A stretch of DNA of 64,000 nt from PALSA-612 sp963791225. GTDB lineage: Bacteria > Actinomycetota > Thermoleophilia > Gaiellales > Gaiellaceae. The DNA lies in contig CAWBRV010000003.1 in the NCBI GenBank assembly GCA_963791225.1, positions 1,643,308 to 1,707,307 on the forward strand. The letters run 5' to 3'. Below the pieces are notes generated by a model. That model was not told the origin of the DNA. It saw only the letters and a program-made list of their open reading frames with translations, and ran no database searches. Positions 1 through 8,743 of the stretch are shown here, piece by piece (the first letter of the stretch is position 1; every line of letters starts with the position of its first letter). A program made the translations under genes and the position numbers.

Positions 1-1
1 C

Positions 2-982
2 GTGGGCGTCGGCGGCGCGGGCCTGAACGCCGTCAACCGCATGATCGACGCGGGCCTGGCACAGGTCGAGTTCATCGCCGTCAACACCGACATCCAGCAG
101 CTCCAGTTCTCCGACGCGCCGCTGAAGATCCACATCGGCGAGAACCTCACCGAGGGGCTCGGCTCAGGCGCCGATCCGTCGGTCGGAATGAAGGCCGCCG
201 AGGAGAACTACGACGAGATCAAGCAGACCCTGCGCGGCGCGGACATGGTCTTCGTGACCGCCGGCGAGGGAGGCGGCACCGGCTCGGGCGCGGCACCGGT
301 CGTCGCGAAGATCGCCCGTGAGCTCGGCGCCCTGACGGTCGGCATCGTCACGACGCCGTTCAAGTTCGAAGGCACGCAGCGCCGTCGCTCGGCCGACGAG
401 GGCGTCGCCGAGCTGCGCGCACAGTGCGACACCGTCATCGTCGTTCCGAACGAGAAGCTGCTCGAGGTGCTCGACCGCTCGACGTCCATGCTGGACGCGT
501 TCCGCATCGCCGACGACGTTCTCCGCCAGGGCGTCCAGGGGATCTGCGACCTGATCACGATGCCGGGCCTGATCAACCTCGACTTCGCGGACGTTCGCAC
601 GATCATGACCGACGCCGGCAACGCGCTGATGGGCATCGGCTACTCGGGTGGCGACGACCGCGCCGTCGAGGCCGTCGAGCGCGCCCTGCGCTCGCCGCTG
701 ATCGAGGGTGAGATGACGGGCGCGAAGGGCATCCTGCTGTCGATCGCGGGCGGCGAGGACCTGTCGCTGTACGAGGTCAACCAGGCGGCGGAGATCGTCC
801 GCCAGCGCGCGACCGACGACACGAACATCATCTTCGGCGCGACGATCGACGAGCGGCTGAACGGACAGGTCTGGGTGACCGTCGTCGCTACGGGCTTCGG
901 TGGCGCGGCGCGGCGATCGACGACCTCGTTCCGCGCCGAGGGCGAGCCCTTCGAGCCGCCGAGCTTTCTGGCCGATCTCTAG
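2..982 (+). CDS. ftsZ: Cell division protein FtsZ (5' end outside window)
   Basis: Tubulin-like GTPase that polymerises into the division ring at midcell. The frame is open from base 2 and begins inside the first nucleotide-binding loop (GVGGAGLNAVNRM), so only a short N-terminal segment is missing. The tubulin signature GGGTGSGAAP lies near residue 90 of this fragment and the T7-loop region follows normally. The C-terminus is short and ends in a PSFL-containing peptide, which matches the conserved tail that binds membrane tethers. It is followed directly by a strong hairpin, so it is probably the last gene of its transcription unit. Identification is secure; the true start cannot be seen. 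Confidence 0.97.
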   Translation: MGVGGAGLNAVNRMIDAGLAQVEFIAVNTDIQQLQFSDAPLKIHIGENLTEGLGSGADPSVGMKAAEENYDEIKQTLRGADMVFVTAGEGGGTGSGAAPVVAKIARELGALTVGIVTTPFKFEGTQRRRSADEGVAELRAQCDTVIVVPNEKLLEVLDRSTSMLDAFRIADDVLRQGVQGICDLITMPGLINLDFADVRTIMTDAGNALMGIGYSGGDDRAVEAVERALRSPLIEGEMTGAKGILLSIAGGEDLSLYEVNQAAEIVRQRATDDTNIIFGATIDERLNGQVWVTVVATGFGGAARRSTTSFRAEGEPFEPPSFLADL

Positions 983-985
983 TAG

Positions 986-1014
986 CACGGAGGAAACAGC
1001 CGGTTTCCCCCGTG
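986..1014 (+). terminator. Hairpin terminator after ftsZ
   Basis: Inverted repeat with 12-nt arms (986-997 and 1003-1014, one A-C mismatch) and a five-base loop, starting 3 nt after the ftsZ stop. There is no long T run. The same hairpin, with the same loop, lies after the phosphofructokinase gene at 30282-30310. Confidence 0.75.
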
Positions 1015-1068
1015 TACCCCTTCCCTCCGTGGTCGCGTTTCCGGCCGCTTGAGCTCCGCCGCGGCCGA
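986..1068 (+). repeat. Intergenic hairpin repeat, copy 1
   Basis: The ftsZ hairpin plus about 50 downstream bases match 30228-30310 on the opposite strand almost base for base, including CGTGGTCGCGTTTC and GAGCT motifs outside the hairpin. Each copy starts at the 3' end of a gene and points away from it. The conservation beyond the stem argues for a dispersed repeat family, not merely two similar terminators. Confidence 0.7.
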
Positions 1069-1150
1069 GCCACGGTTGCGCCGAGGGATGATGAAGCGCG
1101 TGGCTTCTGCGAGCGGCTGAGCCCTGCGCACGAAATCGTCAGAGCCGGTC

Positions 1151-1156
1151 TAGGCT
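1151..1156 (+). promoter_or_regulatory. -10 box, leaderless promoter of the GGT gene
   Basis: TAGGCT lies 6 nt before the GTG start at 1163, so the transcript should begin at or next to the start codon. No Shine-Dalgarno is present. Confidence 0.55.
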
Positions 1157-1162
1157 TGCGCC

Positions 1163-2722
1163 GTGAGAGGCGCGGTTGCCGCAGGCCATCAGCTGACCGC
1201 GGAGGCGGGAGCGCGGATCCTGGCCGAGGGAGGCAACGCCGTCGATGCGTGCATCGCCGCGGCGTTCATGTCCTGGGTGGCGGAGAGCCCGCTCACCGGG
1301 CCCGGGGCAGGGGGCTTCATGCTCGTCCACCAGGCCCGTGACCGCTCGACGCGCCTGCTCGACTTCTTCGTCACGACACCCGGGCTCGGCTCGCGCACAC
1401 GCCGGCGCGCGGAGATGAAGTCCATCGACGTCGACTTCAGCGGCGAGTCGACGCAGATGTTCCACATCGGCTCGGCCTCGTGTGCCGTGCCCGGTGCCGT
1501 CGCGGGGCTGGCCGCCGCCCACCGGCGCTACGCGAGCCTGCCCTGGCGGACGCTGATCGAGCCGGGGATGGAGGCGGCGAGGGACGGGATCGCGCTCACG
1601 CGTCCACAGGCCTATCTCCACGCCATCCTCGACCTGATCCTGCGCCACACCCCCGAAGGACGGCGCGTGTACGGAGTCGGTGGGGCGCGCCTCGGTCCCG
1701 GCGACGTGCTGCGGCTTCCCGATCTCGCGAACACGTTGGAGCGGCTCGCCACGCGGCCCGGCGACCTCTATTCGGGCGATCTGGCCGCCGCCGTCGTCCG
1801 CCACCTACGGGAGACGGGCGGCGCGGTCACCGCGGCCGACCTGCGCGGCTATCGCGTGATCTGGCGCACGCCTGTCGAGGCGCGGTTCAGAGGCTGCGCG
1901 TTCGAGTCGAATCCGCCGCCGTCCTCGGGCGGCGTGCTGATCGCCTACGGGCTTGCATTGCTCGATCGGCTCGACAACGGCCCGCCCGGCTCCGCCGAGG
2001 CGCTGACCGCACTCGTGGATGTGATGCGCGAACAGAACCGGACGCGCGGCGACCGGTTCACGACACGCCTCAATCGCGGCGGCCTCGCCCGTCATCTGCT
2101 CGCCGACCGGAGCCTGCGCGCCGCCGTCGCGCGGATCGAGGCGGGCGGACCGGGCGCACCCGAGGCGGCACCGCCCGGCGGCACGACGCACATCTCGGTC
2201 GTCGACGCGGCGGGCAACGCCGCGTCGATGTCCGCGTCGACCGGGTCCGGCTCGGGCGTGATCGTGCCCGGCACCGGCATCCACATGAACAACATGCTCG
2301 GCGAGTACGACCTCAACCCGAGCGGTCGCGCGCTCGCCCCCGGTCGCCGGATGACGAGCATGATGGCGCCGTCGATCGTCGTGCACGACGGTGAGCCGCG
2401 CCTCGTGGTCGGAAGCGCCGGCTCGGTGCGGCTCCGAGGGGCGATCATGCAGGTGGTCGTGAACGTTGTCGGGCACGGGTTGCCGGTCGGCGAGGCGATC
2501 GACTCCCCCCGCGTGCATGTCGACGAGCCGCATGTCCATTGCGAGGGCGGCCTCGAGCCGGCAGCGCTCGACGCGCTCGAGGCGGCGGGCTACGACGTGG
2601 TCCGCTGGCGCCGGCGGAACCTGTTCTTCGGCGGCGTCGCGGCCGTCGAGCGTCGCGAGGACGGCAGCCTCGCCGCCGCCGGCGACCCGCGTCGGGGCGG
2701 TTTCGGCGTGGTCGTGGGATGA
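1163..2722 (+). CDS. Gamma-glutamyltransferase family protein
   Basis: Ntn-hydrolase of the gamma-glutamyltranspeptidase family, which cleaves or transfers gamma-glutamyl groups, for example from glutathione-like thiols. The N-terminal block GGNAVDACIAAA and the glycine-rich GPGAGGFM segment are typical of the large subunit. The autoprocessing site is in GGTTHISVVD, with Thr-341 the expected nucleophile of the small subunit, followed by STGSGSGV and the SMMAPSIV segment. The length of 519 aa fits the family. No signal peptide is visible at the chosen GTG start, so a cytoplasmic enzyme is possible. The start is supported by the TAGGCT box 6 nt upstream. The stop overlaps the start of the next gene by 4 bp, implying coupled translation. 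Confidence 0.9.
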   Translation: MRGAVAAGHQLTAEAGARILAEGGNAVDACIAAAFMSWVAESPLTGPGAGGFMLVHQARDRSTRLLDFFVTTPGLGSRTRRRAEMKSIDVDFSGESTQMFHIGSASCAVPGAVAGLAAAHRRYASLPWRTLIEPGMEAARDGIALTRPQAYLHAILDLILRHTPEGRRVYGVGGARLGPGDVLRLPDLANTLERLATRPGDLYSGDLAAAVVRHLRETGGAVTAADLRGYRVIWRTPVEARFRGCAFESNPPPSSGGVLIAYGLALLDRLDNGPPGSAEALTALVDVMREQNRTRGDRFTTRLNRGGLARHLLADRSLRAAVARIEAGGPGAPEAAPPGGTTHISVVDAAGNAASMSASTGSGSGVIVPGTGIHMNNMLGEYDLNPSGRALAPGRRMTSMMAPSIVVHDGEPRLVVGSAGSVRLRGAIMQVVVNVVGHGLPVGEAIDSPRVHVDEPHVHCEGGLEPAALDALEAAGYDVVRWRRRNLFFGGVAAVERREDGSLAAAGDPRRGGFGVVVG

Positions 2723-3231
2723 GTGACATCGCCGTCCGCGACGCCCTGCCGGGTGACGCGCCGGCGCTCGTCGCGCTCGCGCAGGAGGTGGGCGCCGAGC
2801 CCGAGGGCTGGCTGATCGCGGACGACTCGTGGCGCGGCGTCCCCGAGGAGCGCCGCTACCTCAAGGCGCTTCGGCGGCACCCGCACGCCGCCGTGTTCGT
2901 CGTCGAGGACGGCGATCGCATCGTCGGGCGGCTCTCGGTGGCGCGCGATCCACATCCCGCCAGCTTCCACGTCGCCGACCTCGGCCTGATGGTCGCGGCC
3001 GGGCATCGGCGCCGCGGCGTCGGCCGGGCCCTGCTCGCGCGGGTGGTCGACTGGGCGCGCGACGCAGGCGTGCGCAAGCTGGAGCTCCACGTCTTCCCGC
3101 ACAACGAGCCGGCGATCGCCCTCTACGAGAGCTTCGGCTTCGTCCGTGAGGGCTTCCGCCGCGAGCACTACCGTCGCGGCACCGGGTACGTCGACGCGAT
3201 CCTGATGGCCTATTGGGTCGACGATTCCTGA
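2719..3231 (+). CDS. GNAT family N-acetyltransferase
   Basis: 170-aa acetyltransferase with one GNAT domain. The acetyl-CoA loop is in HRRRGVGRALL (near residue 95), followed by the FPHNEPAIALYESFGF segment typical of the fold's C-terminal half, as in RimI-like or PhnO-like enzymes. The ATG overlaps the stop of the gamma-glutamyltransferase gene (ATGA), so the two are almost certainly co-translated; this might mean a shared role in amino-acid conjugate metabolism, but the substrate cannot be read from the sequence. An in-frame upstream extension exists but lies inside the previous gene. Confidence 0.85.
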   Translation: MSDIAVRDALPGDAPALVALAQEVGAEPEGWLIADDSWRGVPEERRYLKALRRHPHAAVFVVEDGDRIVGRLSVARDPHPASFHVADLGLMVAAGHRRRGVGRALLARVVDWARDAGVRKLELHVFPHNEPAIALYESFGFVREGFRREHYRRGTGYVDAILMAYWVDDS

Positions 3232-3353
3232 GCGGCCGGCCGAACACGTCCGGGGCGGCGGGCTGTGGACGAAATGTCACACAATCGTCAAACCTGCGAC
3301 ACAGACGCGTGCGCATTTCGGCGGTACGCTCGACGCGGGTGGCGGGTGGACGA

Positions 3354-3376
3354 CATCCCCTCCCTGGGTGGGGATG
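3354..3376. terminator. Hairpin between convergent genes
   Basis: CATCCCC and GGGGATG form a 7-bp stem in the 195-bp gap between the convergent GNAT and Lon-N genes. It could end transcription from both sides. There is no T run, so support is modest. Confidence 0.4.
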
Positions 3377-3426
3377 CGCGTTGCATCCCGGCCGGAACGG
3401 CCGTGTCGCCGGCCAGGCTCGCGAGG

Positions 3427-4038
3427 TCAGCCGTGCGAGACCTTGCCGTTCGTCGCTGCGCGTTCGCGGACCTCGCGCTCGCGGCTGACTGCCTCGATCG
3501 CGGCCTCGAGGAGCTCGCACAGCTGCCTGAGTCGCTCGGGCTCGGACAGCAGCTCGAGCAACTCCTGCTTCGGCTCGATGCCGAAGTCGACCCGCGCCGC
3601 GATCTCGAACGAGAGCGATCCCGATCCTCCGTCGGGCTCATCCAGATCCTCGCCGACCGCCTCGACCAGCCGGCGGAAGAGGCTGAGTGCAAGGTCCGAG
3701 TCGGTTACGGACGCGTCGGCCTCCTCGTCGTCGACGGGCTCGACCTCGCCGGTGAGGAACTCGCGGCCGGATGTCAGCTCGCGGAGTCGGAAGCGGTCGT
3801 GGCCCTCGACGACGACGTTCATCCGCCCGTCGTCGAACACCTGGAGCACCTCGACGACCGCCGCGCGCGTCCCGATCTCGCGCCGGCCCTGCTCGTCCTC
3901 GAGCACGAGACCGAACTCCTCTCCGCTTCGCAAGCACTCGCCGATCAGCTCTTTGTAGCGCGGCTCGAAGATGTGGAGCGGAACGCGCTCCGTCGGCAGG
4001 AGGACGAGCTCGAGCGGAAAGAGTCCGATCTCGGCCAC
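3427..4038 (-). CDS. Lon N-terminal-domain (LON substrate-binding) protein
   Basis: Stand-alone LON-SB domain protein of about 203 aa without the ATPase or protease part of Lon. The domain signature GLFPLELVLLP followed by PLHIFEPRYKEL is at the very N-terminus, and an acidic/helical C-terminal third follows. Such proteins are common in actinobacteria; their role is unproven but probably peptide or degron binding. An ATG 36 nt further upstream (4074) is open, but the GTG at 4038 is preferred because it puts the domain at the N-terminus and lies 10 nt after a TAGGCT box (4054-4049). Divergent from hisC. Confidence 0.85.
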   Translation of the reverse strand: MAEIGLFPLELVLLPTERVPLHIFEPRYKELIGECLRSGEEFGLVLEDEQGRREIGTRAAVVEVLQVFDDGRMNVVVEGHDRFRLRELTSGREFLTGEVEPVDDEEADASVTDSDLALSLFRRLVEAVGEDLDEPDGGSGSLSFEIAARVDFGIEPKQELLELLSEPERLRQLCELLEAAIEAVSREREVRERAATNGKVSHG

Positions 4039-4048
4039 GCGGAGATCA

Positions 4049-4054
4049 AGCCTA
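4049..4054 (-). promoter_or_regulatory. -10 box for the LON-domain gene
   Basis: On the minus strand TAGGCT precedes GTG(4038) by 10 nt, which predicts a leader of only a few bases. It sits about 60 bp from the divergent hisC box. Confidence 0.45.
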
Positions 4055-4112
4055 GTCGACCGGCTCCGGCTCACCGGCCTCGTCCGACCGGAACCGGCTG
4101 CCGCGCCGTCGC

Positions 4113-4118
4113 TAGAGT
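4113..4118 (+). promoter_or_regulatory. -10 box, leaderless promoter of hisC
   Basis: TAGAGT stands 6 nt before ATG(4125). This favours the ATG over the GTG three bases earlier as the hisC start. Confidence 0.55.
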
Positions 4119-4124
4119 CAGGTG

Positions 4125-5249
4125 ATGACCGCCCGCGGCGAGTTTCCCGGCGATCCGTTCTCCGCCGCGTTGCGCGGGCTCGTTCCGTACGAGCCCGGCA
4201 AGCCGGTGGAGGACGTCCAGCGGGAGCTCGGCATCGCCCGCTGTGTCAAACTCGCGTCCAACGAGGGGCCGTACGGGCCGTTCCCGGCGGCGCTCGAGGC
4301 GATCGCACGCTCCACGCCGGAGCTGAACCGCTATCCAGACGGCGGCGCCTACCGGTTGCGCGCGGCGCTGGCCGAACGGCACGGCGTCGCCTTCGAAGAG
4401 GTGATCACGGGCGCCGGGGCTGACGGCGTGATCGACTGCCTGTCCCAGATCTTCCTCGAGCCGGGGGACGAGATCGTGTGCTGCTGGCCCTCGTTCATCA
4501 GTTACGTCATTGCGGCCCGGAAGCTCGGCGCGACGCCCCGGCTCGTGCCGCTGCGCGATCACCGCTACGACCTCGACGCCATGCTGGACGCGATCGGCCC
4601 GCGGACGAAGCTCGCCTACCTCTGCCTGCCGAACAACCCGACCGGCACGGCGAACACGCGCGCCGAGGTGGAAGCCTGGTTCGACCGTGTGCCCGAGCAC
4701 GTGACGACGGTCGCCGACCAGGCGTACTTCGAATACATCGACAGCCCCGACTACGTGGACGTCGTGGCGGAGCATTTCGCTCAGGGACGCAAGGTCGTGG
4801 TGCTGCGCACGTTCTCGAAGATCTATGGGCTCGCCGGCCTACGGGTCGGCTACGGGGTCGCGCCCGCACGGGTCGTGACCGAGCTGTCGAAGGTGCGCAG
4901 GGCATTCGACGTCTCGACTCCGGCACAGGCGGCCGCGCTCGCCAGCCTCGACGACGCGGCCGAGCTCCGGCGGCGGCACGATCTCAACGATCAGAGTCGC
5001 GGCGAGCTCGAGCAGGTGCTGCGCGAGCACGGGCTCGACCCCGTCCCGGAGGCGGTCGCGAACTTCGTCTTCGTCGAGCTCGGCGAGGACTCGCGCCCCT
5101 TCCAGGAGCGGCTGCTGCGAGAGGGCGTGATCGTGCGACCGACGCACGGGTTCGGCGCACCGGAGGCGATCCGTGTGACCGTCGGCACGCCCGAAGAGCA
5201 CGAGTTCCTCGGCGACGCGCTCGATCGCGTCACGGCAGCGGTCATCTGA
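4125..5249 (+). CDS. hisC: Histidinol-phosphate aminotransferase
   Basis: Fold-type I PLP aminotransferase, 374 aa. HisC converts imidazole-acetol phosphate to histidinol phosphate with glutamate as donor. Characteristic segments in order: KLASNEGPYGP near the N-terminus, NRYPDGGAYRLRAAL, LCLPNNPTGT, and RTFSKIYGLAGLRVGYG containing the Schiff-base Lys (about residue 232). No other his genes are nearby, so a broader role (aromatic or phosphonate aminotransferase) cannot be excluded. A leaderless promoter precedes it. The end is 22 bp from the next gene on the same strand. Confidence 0.88.
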   Translation: MTARGEFPGDPFSAALRGLVPYEPGKPVEDVQRELGIARCVKLASNEGPYGPFPAALEAIARSTPELNRYPDGGAYRLRAALAERHGVAFEEVITGAGADGVIDCLSQIFLEPGDEIVCCWPSFISYVIAARKLGATPRLVPLRDHRYDLDAMLDAIGPRTKLAYLCLPNNPTGTANTRAEVEAWFDRVPEHVTTVADQAYFEYIDSPDYVDVVAEHFAQGRKVVVLRTFSKIYGLAGLRVGYGVAPARVVTELSKVRRAFDVSTPAQAAALASLDDAAELRRRHDLNDQSRGELEQVLREHGLDPVPEAVANFVFVELGEDSRPFQERLLREGVIVRPTHGFGAPEAIRVTVGTPEEHEFLGDALDRVTAAVI

Positions 5250-5271
5250 CCTCGCTACCGTTTCCGTCCCA

Positions 5272-6528
5272 GTGGTGACCGGGCCACGCCGCCAGCTGAG
5301 CCTGCTCGATCGAGCGCCGGCGTTCCGGTCGCTCTTCCTCGCGACGACGGTGTCCGGCATCGGTACGTGGCTCGCGGTCATCGCCCTCACGGTCGACGTC
5401 TACGACCGGACGCACTCGGCCGGGTGGGTGAGCGCGCTCCTGATCGCGGACTTCCTGCCTGCCGTCGTGATCGGACTTGCGTTCGGGCCGATCGTCGACC
5501 GGTTCTCTCGCCGGCGGCTGATGATCGGGTCGGACGTCGTCAGCGTCGGCGTTTTCGTCGCGCTCATCTTCGCCGGCACTCCGGGCCAGATCGTCGCTCT
5601 CGCCGCGGTGGCGGGCTTCGCCACGGGCTTCTTCCGGCCGGCGACGTACGCCGGGCTGCCGAACCTCGTCGACGAGGCCGATCTCCCTGCGGCCAACTCG
5701 ATTCTCCGCTCGACCGCCCACCTGACGACCGTCATCGGCACCTTGATCGGCGGCGCCGTTGTCGCCGCGGCCGGCCCGGACGCGTGCTACGCCGTGAACG
5801 CGGTCAGCTTTGCCGGATCGGCGCTGCTCCTCGCTGCGATCCCCGCGAATCGGATGCGGGCACCCGAGCACCCGTCCGGAGGCGGTTATCTCGCGGAGGT
5901 GCGGTCCGGGTTCTCGCTTGTCTTCCGGTCGCGCGCACTGCTCGCAGTGTTCATCTCGTGGAACCTCGCCATGCTCGCGAACGCCGGCGTGAACGTCTCG
6001 GAGATCTTCCTCGCCAAGGTCTCCTTCGACGCGGGCAGCTTCGGCTACGGCCTCCTCTGGGCAGGAGCGAGCCTCGGGCAGGTCTGCGGCGCCCTGTATG
6101 CGAGCACGTGGCTCGAGCGCCGCAGCGTGTCCTTCGTCTACGGGGCCGGGCTGGCACTGACGTCGTTCGGCACACTGGCCGCTGCGCTGTCGCCGAACGT
6201 GTGGGTCGCAGCGCTCGCGCTCGCGATCGGCGGCTCGGGTAACGGGGCCGCGATCGTCTGCAACTCGCTGCTTGTCCAGCGCGGCGCGCCGGACCACCTG
6301 CGCGGGCGCGCGTTCACGACGATCATGAGCGTCAACTTCGCCGTGCTCGGCTTCGGGATGGCCGTCGCGGCCCCGGTCACGACCGCTCTCGGCGCGCGCT
6401 GGACGTTCGCTCTCGCCGCGGTGTTCGCGGGCGTGGCCGCGGTCGTCGGGCGGGCGATGACGAGGCGGCTCGGCATGCTCGGCGAGTCCGAGTCCCACTC
6501 CGAGCCGGCCGCGTCGCCGACGTCGTAG
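5272..6528 (+). CDS. MFS transporter, EntS/DHA3-like exporter
   Basis: 418-aa integral membrane protein with about twelve hydrophobic segments and the MFS loop GPIVDRFSRRRLM between TM2 and TM3. Overall organisation (FRSLFLATTVSGIGTWLAVIAL at the N-terminus, FRPATYAGLPNLV in the first half) resembles the MFS exporters related to EntS and macrolide-efflux proteins. The substrate is unknown. The GTG at 5272 is immediately followed by a second GTG (5275). The stop is one base before the start of meaB, so the two are likely co-transcribed. Confidence 0.85.
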   Translation: MVTGPRRQLSLLDRAPAFRSLFLATTVSGIGTWLAVIALTVDVYDRTHSAGWVSALLIADFLPAVVIGLAFGPIVDRFSRRRLMIGSDVVSVGVFVALIFAGTPGQIVALAAVAGFATGFFRPATYAGLPNLVDEADLPAANSILRSTAHLTTVIGTLIGGAVVAAAGPDACYAVNAVSFAGSALLLAAIPANRMRAPEHPSGGGYLAEVRSGFSLVFRSRALLAVFISWNLAMLANAGVNVSEIFLAKVSFDAGSFGYGLLWAGASLGQVCGALYASTWLERRSVSFVYGAGLALTSFGTLAAALSPNVWVAALALAIGGSGNGAAIVCNSLLVQRGAPDHLRGRAFTTIMSVNFAVLGFGMAVAAPVTTALGARWTFALAAVFAGVAAVVGRAMTRRLGMLGESESHSEPAASPTS

Positions 6529-6529
6529 C

Positions 6530-7516
6530 TTGGCCGCACGCCGCACCTGGACGCGGGAGCGCCTCGTCGAAGGCGTGCGTAGCGGCGACCCGAGAGCAGT
6601 CGCGCGTGCGATCTCGCTCGTCGAGAACTCCGACCCGCTCGCAGCCGAGCTGGTCCGGGAGCTGTACCCGCAGACCGGGCACGCCTATGCGATCGGCGTC
6701 ACCGGTCCGCCAGGCGTCGGCAAGTCGAGCCTGATCTCGGCGCTCCTGCCGCACGTCCGCACGCGGGGGCTGTCGGTCGGGGTCGTGTCCGTCGACCCGT
6801 CCAGCCCCTTCTCGCACGGCGCCTTGCTCGGCGATCGCATCCGCCTCGCCGACCACTTCCTTGATCCCGGCGTCTTCATCCGGTCGATGGGCACTCGCGG
6901 TCACCTGGGCGGCCTAGCCGAGGCGACCCTCCAGGCGGTGCTGCTCCTCGACGCCGCCGGCAAGGACGTGATCTTCGTCGAGACGGTCGGCACCGGCCAG
7001 AGCGAGGTGGAGGTGATCGGCATCGCCGACACGGTGCTGCTCGTGCTCATGCCGGGCTCGGGCGACTCGATCCAGGCGCTGAAGGCCGGGATCATGGAGA
7101 TTCCGGACGTGATCGCCGTGAACAAGATGGACCACCCGGCCGCGAAGACGATGCTGACCGAGGTGCGCTCGATCCTCGCCCTCGACCCCGACCGGGGCTG
7201 GCGGCCGCCGATCGTCCTCACGGAGGCCGCCCGCGGCGAGAACATGGAGCAGCTCTGGAGCGAGCTCGAGTCGCATCGCGCCCACCTCGAAGGCGAGAAC
7301 CTGCTCGAGGAGCGGCGGCGGCGCAACCTGGCACAGGAGGTGTTCGCGGTCGCGTCGGCGCGGGCGAAGTCGCACCTGGAGCAGGCGGTCGGCGACGACG
7401 CGGAGCTGCGGCGCGTCCTCGACGCGGTGCAGCGTCGCGAACTCGATCCACTTTCGGCGGTGCACGAGATCCTCGAGAAGGTCTTCCACATAGACGACGG
7501 TGCCTCGGCCGGCTGA
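6530..7516 (+). CDS. meaB: Methylmalonyl-CoA mutase-associated GTPase MeaB
   Basis: G3E-family P-loop GTPase that guards B12-dependent acyl-CoA mutases and gates cobalamin loading. The Walker A motif GPPGVGKSS is near residue 59; the VDPSSPFSHGALLGDRIRL segment, the VETVGTGQSE switch region and the NKMD base-recognition motif are all present. The length (328 aa) is normal. TTG start one base after the MFS stop. The mutase itself is not in this window. The 3' end overlaps the threonine dehydratase start by 17 bp. Confidence 0.93.
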   Translation: MAARRTWTRERLVEGVRSGDPRAVARAISLVENSDPLAAELVRELYPQTGHAYAIGVTGPPGVGKSSLISALLPHVRTRGLSVGVVSVDPSSPFSHGALLGDRIRLADHFLDPGVFIRSMGTRGHLGGLAEATLQAVLLLDAAGKDVIFVETVGTGQSEVEVIGIADTVLLVLMPGSGDSIQALKAGIMEIPDVIAVNKMDHPAAKTMLTEVRSILALDPDRGWRPPIVLTEAARGENMEQLWSELESHRAHLEGENLLEERRRRNLAQEVFAVASARAKSHLEQAVGDDAELRRVLDAVQRRELDPLSAVHEILEKVFHIDDGASAG

Positions 7517-8651
7517 CATCGAGGCCGCGCGTGCCCGGCTCGACGGCGTCGCGCGTGTGACGCCGGTCTTCCGGTCGGAGACGTTCTCGCGTCTCGCCGG
7601 CCGCGAAGTCGTGCTCAAGGCCGAGAACTTGCAGCGCACCGGCTCGTTCAAGATCCGCGGCGCGTTCAACAAGATCTCGTCCCTCGGTCCGGACGAGCGC
7701 GCAACCGGCGTGGTCTGTGCCAGCGCGGGGAATCACGGCCAGGCGGTCGCCTGGGCGGCGCGAGAGGCCGGGATCGCCGCCACGATCTTCGTCCCGGCGG
7801 ACGCTCCGATGGCGAAGGTCGACGCGACGCGGAGCTACGGCGCCGATGTCGAGATGGTCGGGGCGAGCTTCGAGGACGCCGTCGCGGCGGCGCAGGGACA
7901 CGTGGAGGCGACGGGGGCGACCTTCGTCCACGCGTTCGAGGACGAACTCGTGGTCGCGGGCCAGGGCACGATCGGGCTCGAGATCGCCGAGCAGGTCTCT
8001 GAGCCGGGGACTGTGATCGTCCCCGTCGGCGGCGGCGGGCTTGCGTCCGGGATCGCGATCGCGCTCCAGGCGTTGCGCCCGGGAACGCGGCTGGTCGGCG
8101 TTCGGGCGGCGCGCGAGCAGACGATCGCGGACGGGATCGCGATCAAGCACCCCGGCGAGCTGGCGGGGCGGATTCTCGAGAACGCGCTCGAGGCGATGGT
8201 CGAGGTGAGCGACGAGGAGATCTCGGAGTCGATCGTGCTACTGCTCGAGCGCACGAAGCTCGTCGTCGAGGGCGCAGGCGCGGTCGGGATGGCGGCGCTC
8301 CTCGCCGGGCGCATCCCGGGCGACGGCCCTGTGCTCGTGCTGCTGTCGGGCGGCAACATCGACGCGACGCTGCTCATGTCGGTCGCGCGGCGCGGCCTGT
8401 CGGCGGCGGGCCGCTACCTCGTCGTACGCACCCGCGTCCCCGACCGCCCGGGCGAGCTGTTCAAGCTCCTCTCGCTCGTCACCGAGGCCAGGATGAACGT
8501 CATCGACGTCGAGCACAGGCGGGAGGGGCTCGACATCGGTGTCACGGAGACGGGCATCGAGCTGACCCTCGGCACCCGCGACGAGGAGCACTGCAAGATC
8601 CTGCTCGAGACGATGCGGAGCTGGGGCTACGACGTCGTGCGCCTGACCTGA
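7500..8651 (+). CDS. Threonine ammonia-lyase with C-terminal ACT domain
   Basis: Fold-type II PLP enzyme that deaminates L-threonine to 2-oxobutanoate. The PLP lysine is in GSFKIRGAFNK (Lys-51), the SAGNHGQAVAW segment follows, and the PLP-phosphate glycine loop is GGGGLASG. A single ACT domain occupies about residues 310-383, as in catabolic or short biosynthetic forms (IlvA/TdcB-like). Oxobutanoate is converted to propionyl-CoA, which links it to the methylmalonyl-CoA pathway served by the overlapping meaB; that functional link is inference. GTG start within the end of meaB. Confidence 0.9.
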   Translation: MPRPADIEAARARLDGVARVTPVFRSETFSRLAGREVVLKAENLQRTGSFKIRGAFNKISSLGPDERATGVVCASAGNHGQAVAWAAREAGIAATIFVPADAPMAKVDATRSYGADVEMVGASFEDAVAAAQGHVEATGATFVHAFEDELVVAGQGTIGLEIAEQVSEPGTVIVPVGGGGLASGIAIALQALRPGTRLVGVRAAREQTIADGIAIKHPGELAGRILENALEAMVEVSDEEISESIVLLLERTKLVVEGAGAVGMAALLAGRIPGDGPVLVLLSGGNIDATLLMSVARRGLSAAGRYLVVRTRVPDRPGELFKLLSLVTEARMNVIDVEHRREGLDIGVTETGIELTLGTRDEEHCKILLETMRSWGYDVVRLT

Positions 8652-8700
8652 TCCCCGGCTCGCGGGCAGGCGCCGTCCGGCGCTCGCCTCTTCCCCCCGT

Positions 8701-8720
8701 TAGGGGTGCGAGCACCCCTA
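8701..8720. terminator. Hairpin between threonine dehydratase and MBL genes
   Basis: Perfect palindrome TAGGGGTG-cgag-CACCCCTA lying between two convergent genes. Suitable as a bidirectional terminator, although no T run follows. Confidence 0.6.
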
Positions 8721-8743
8721 CGTGAACGCTAGCCGGGAAATCG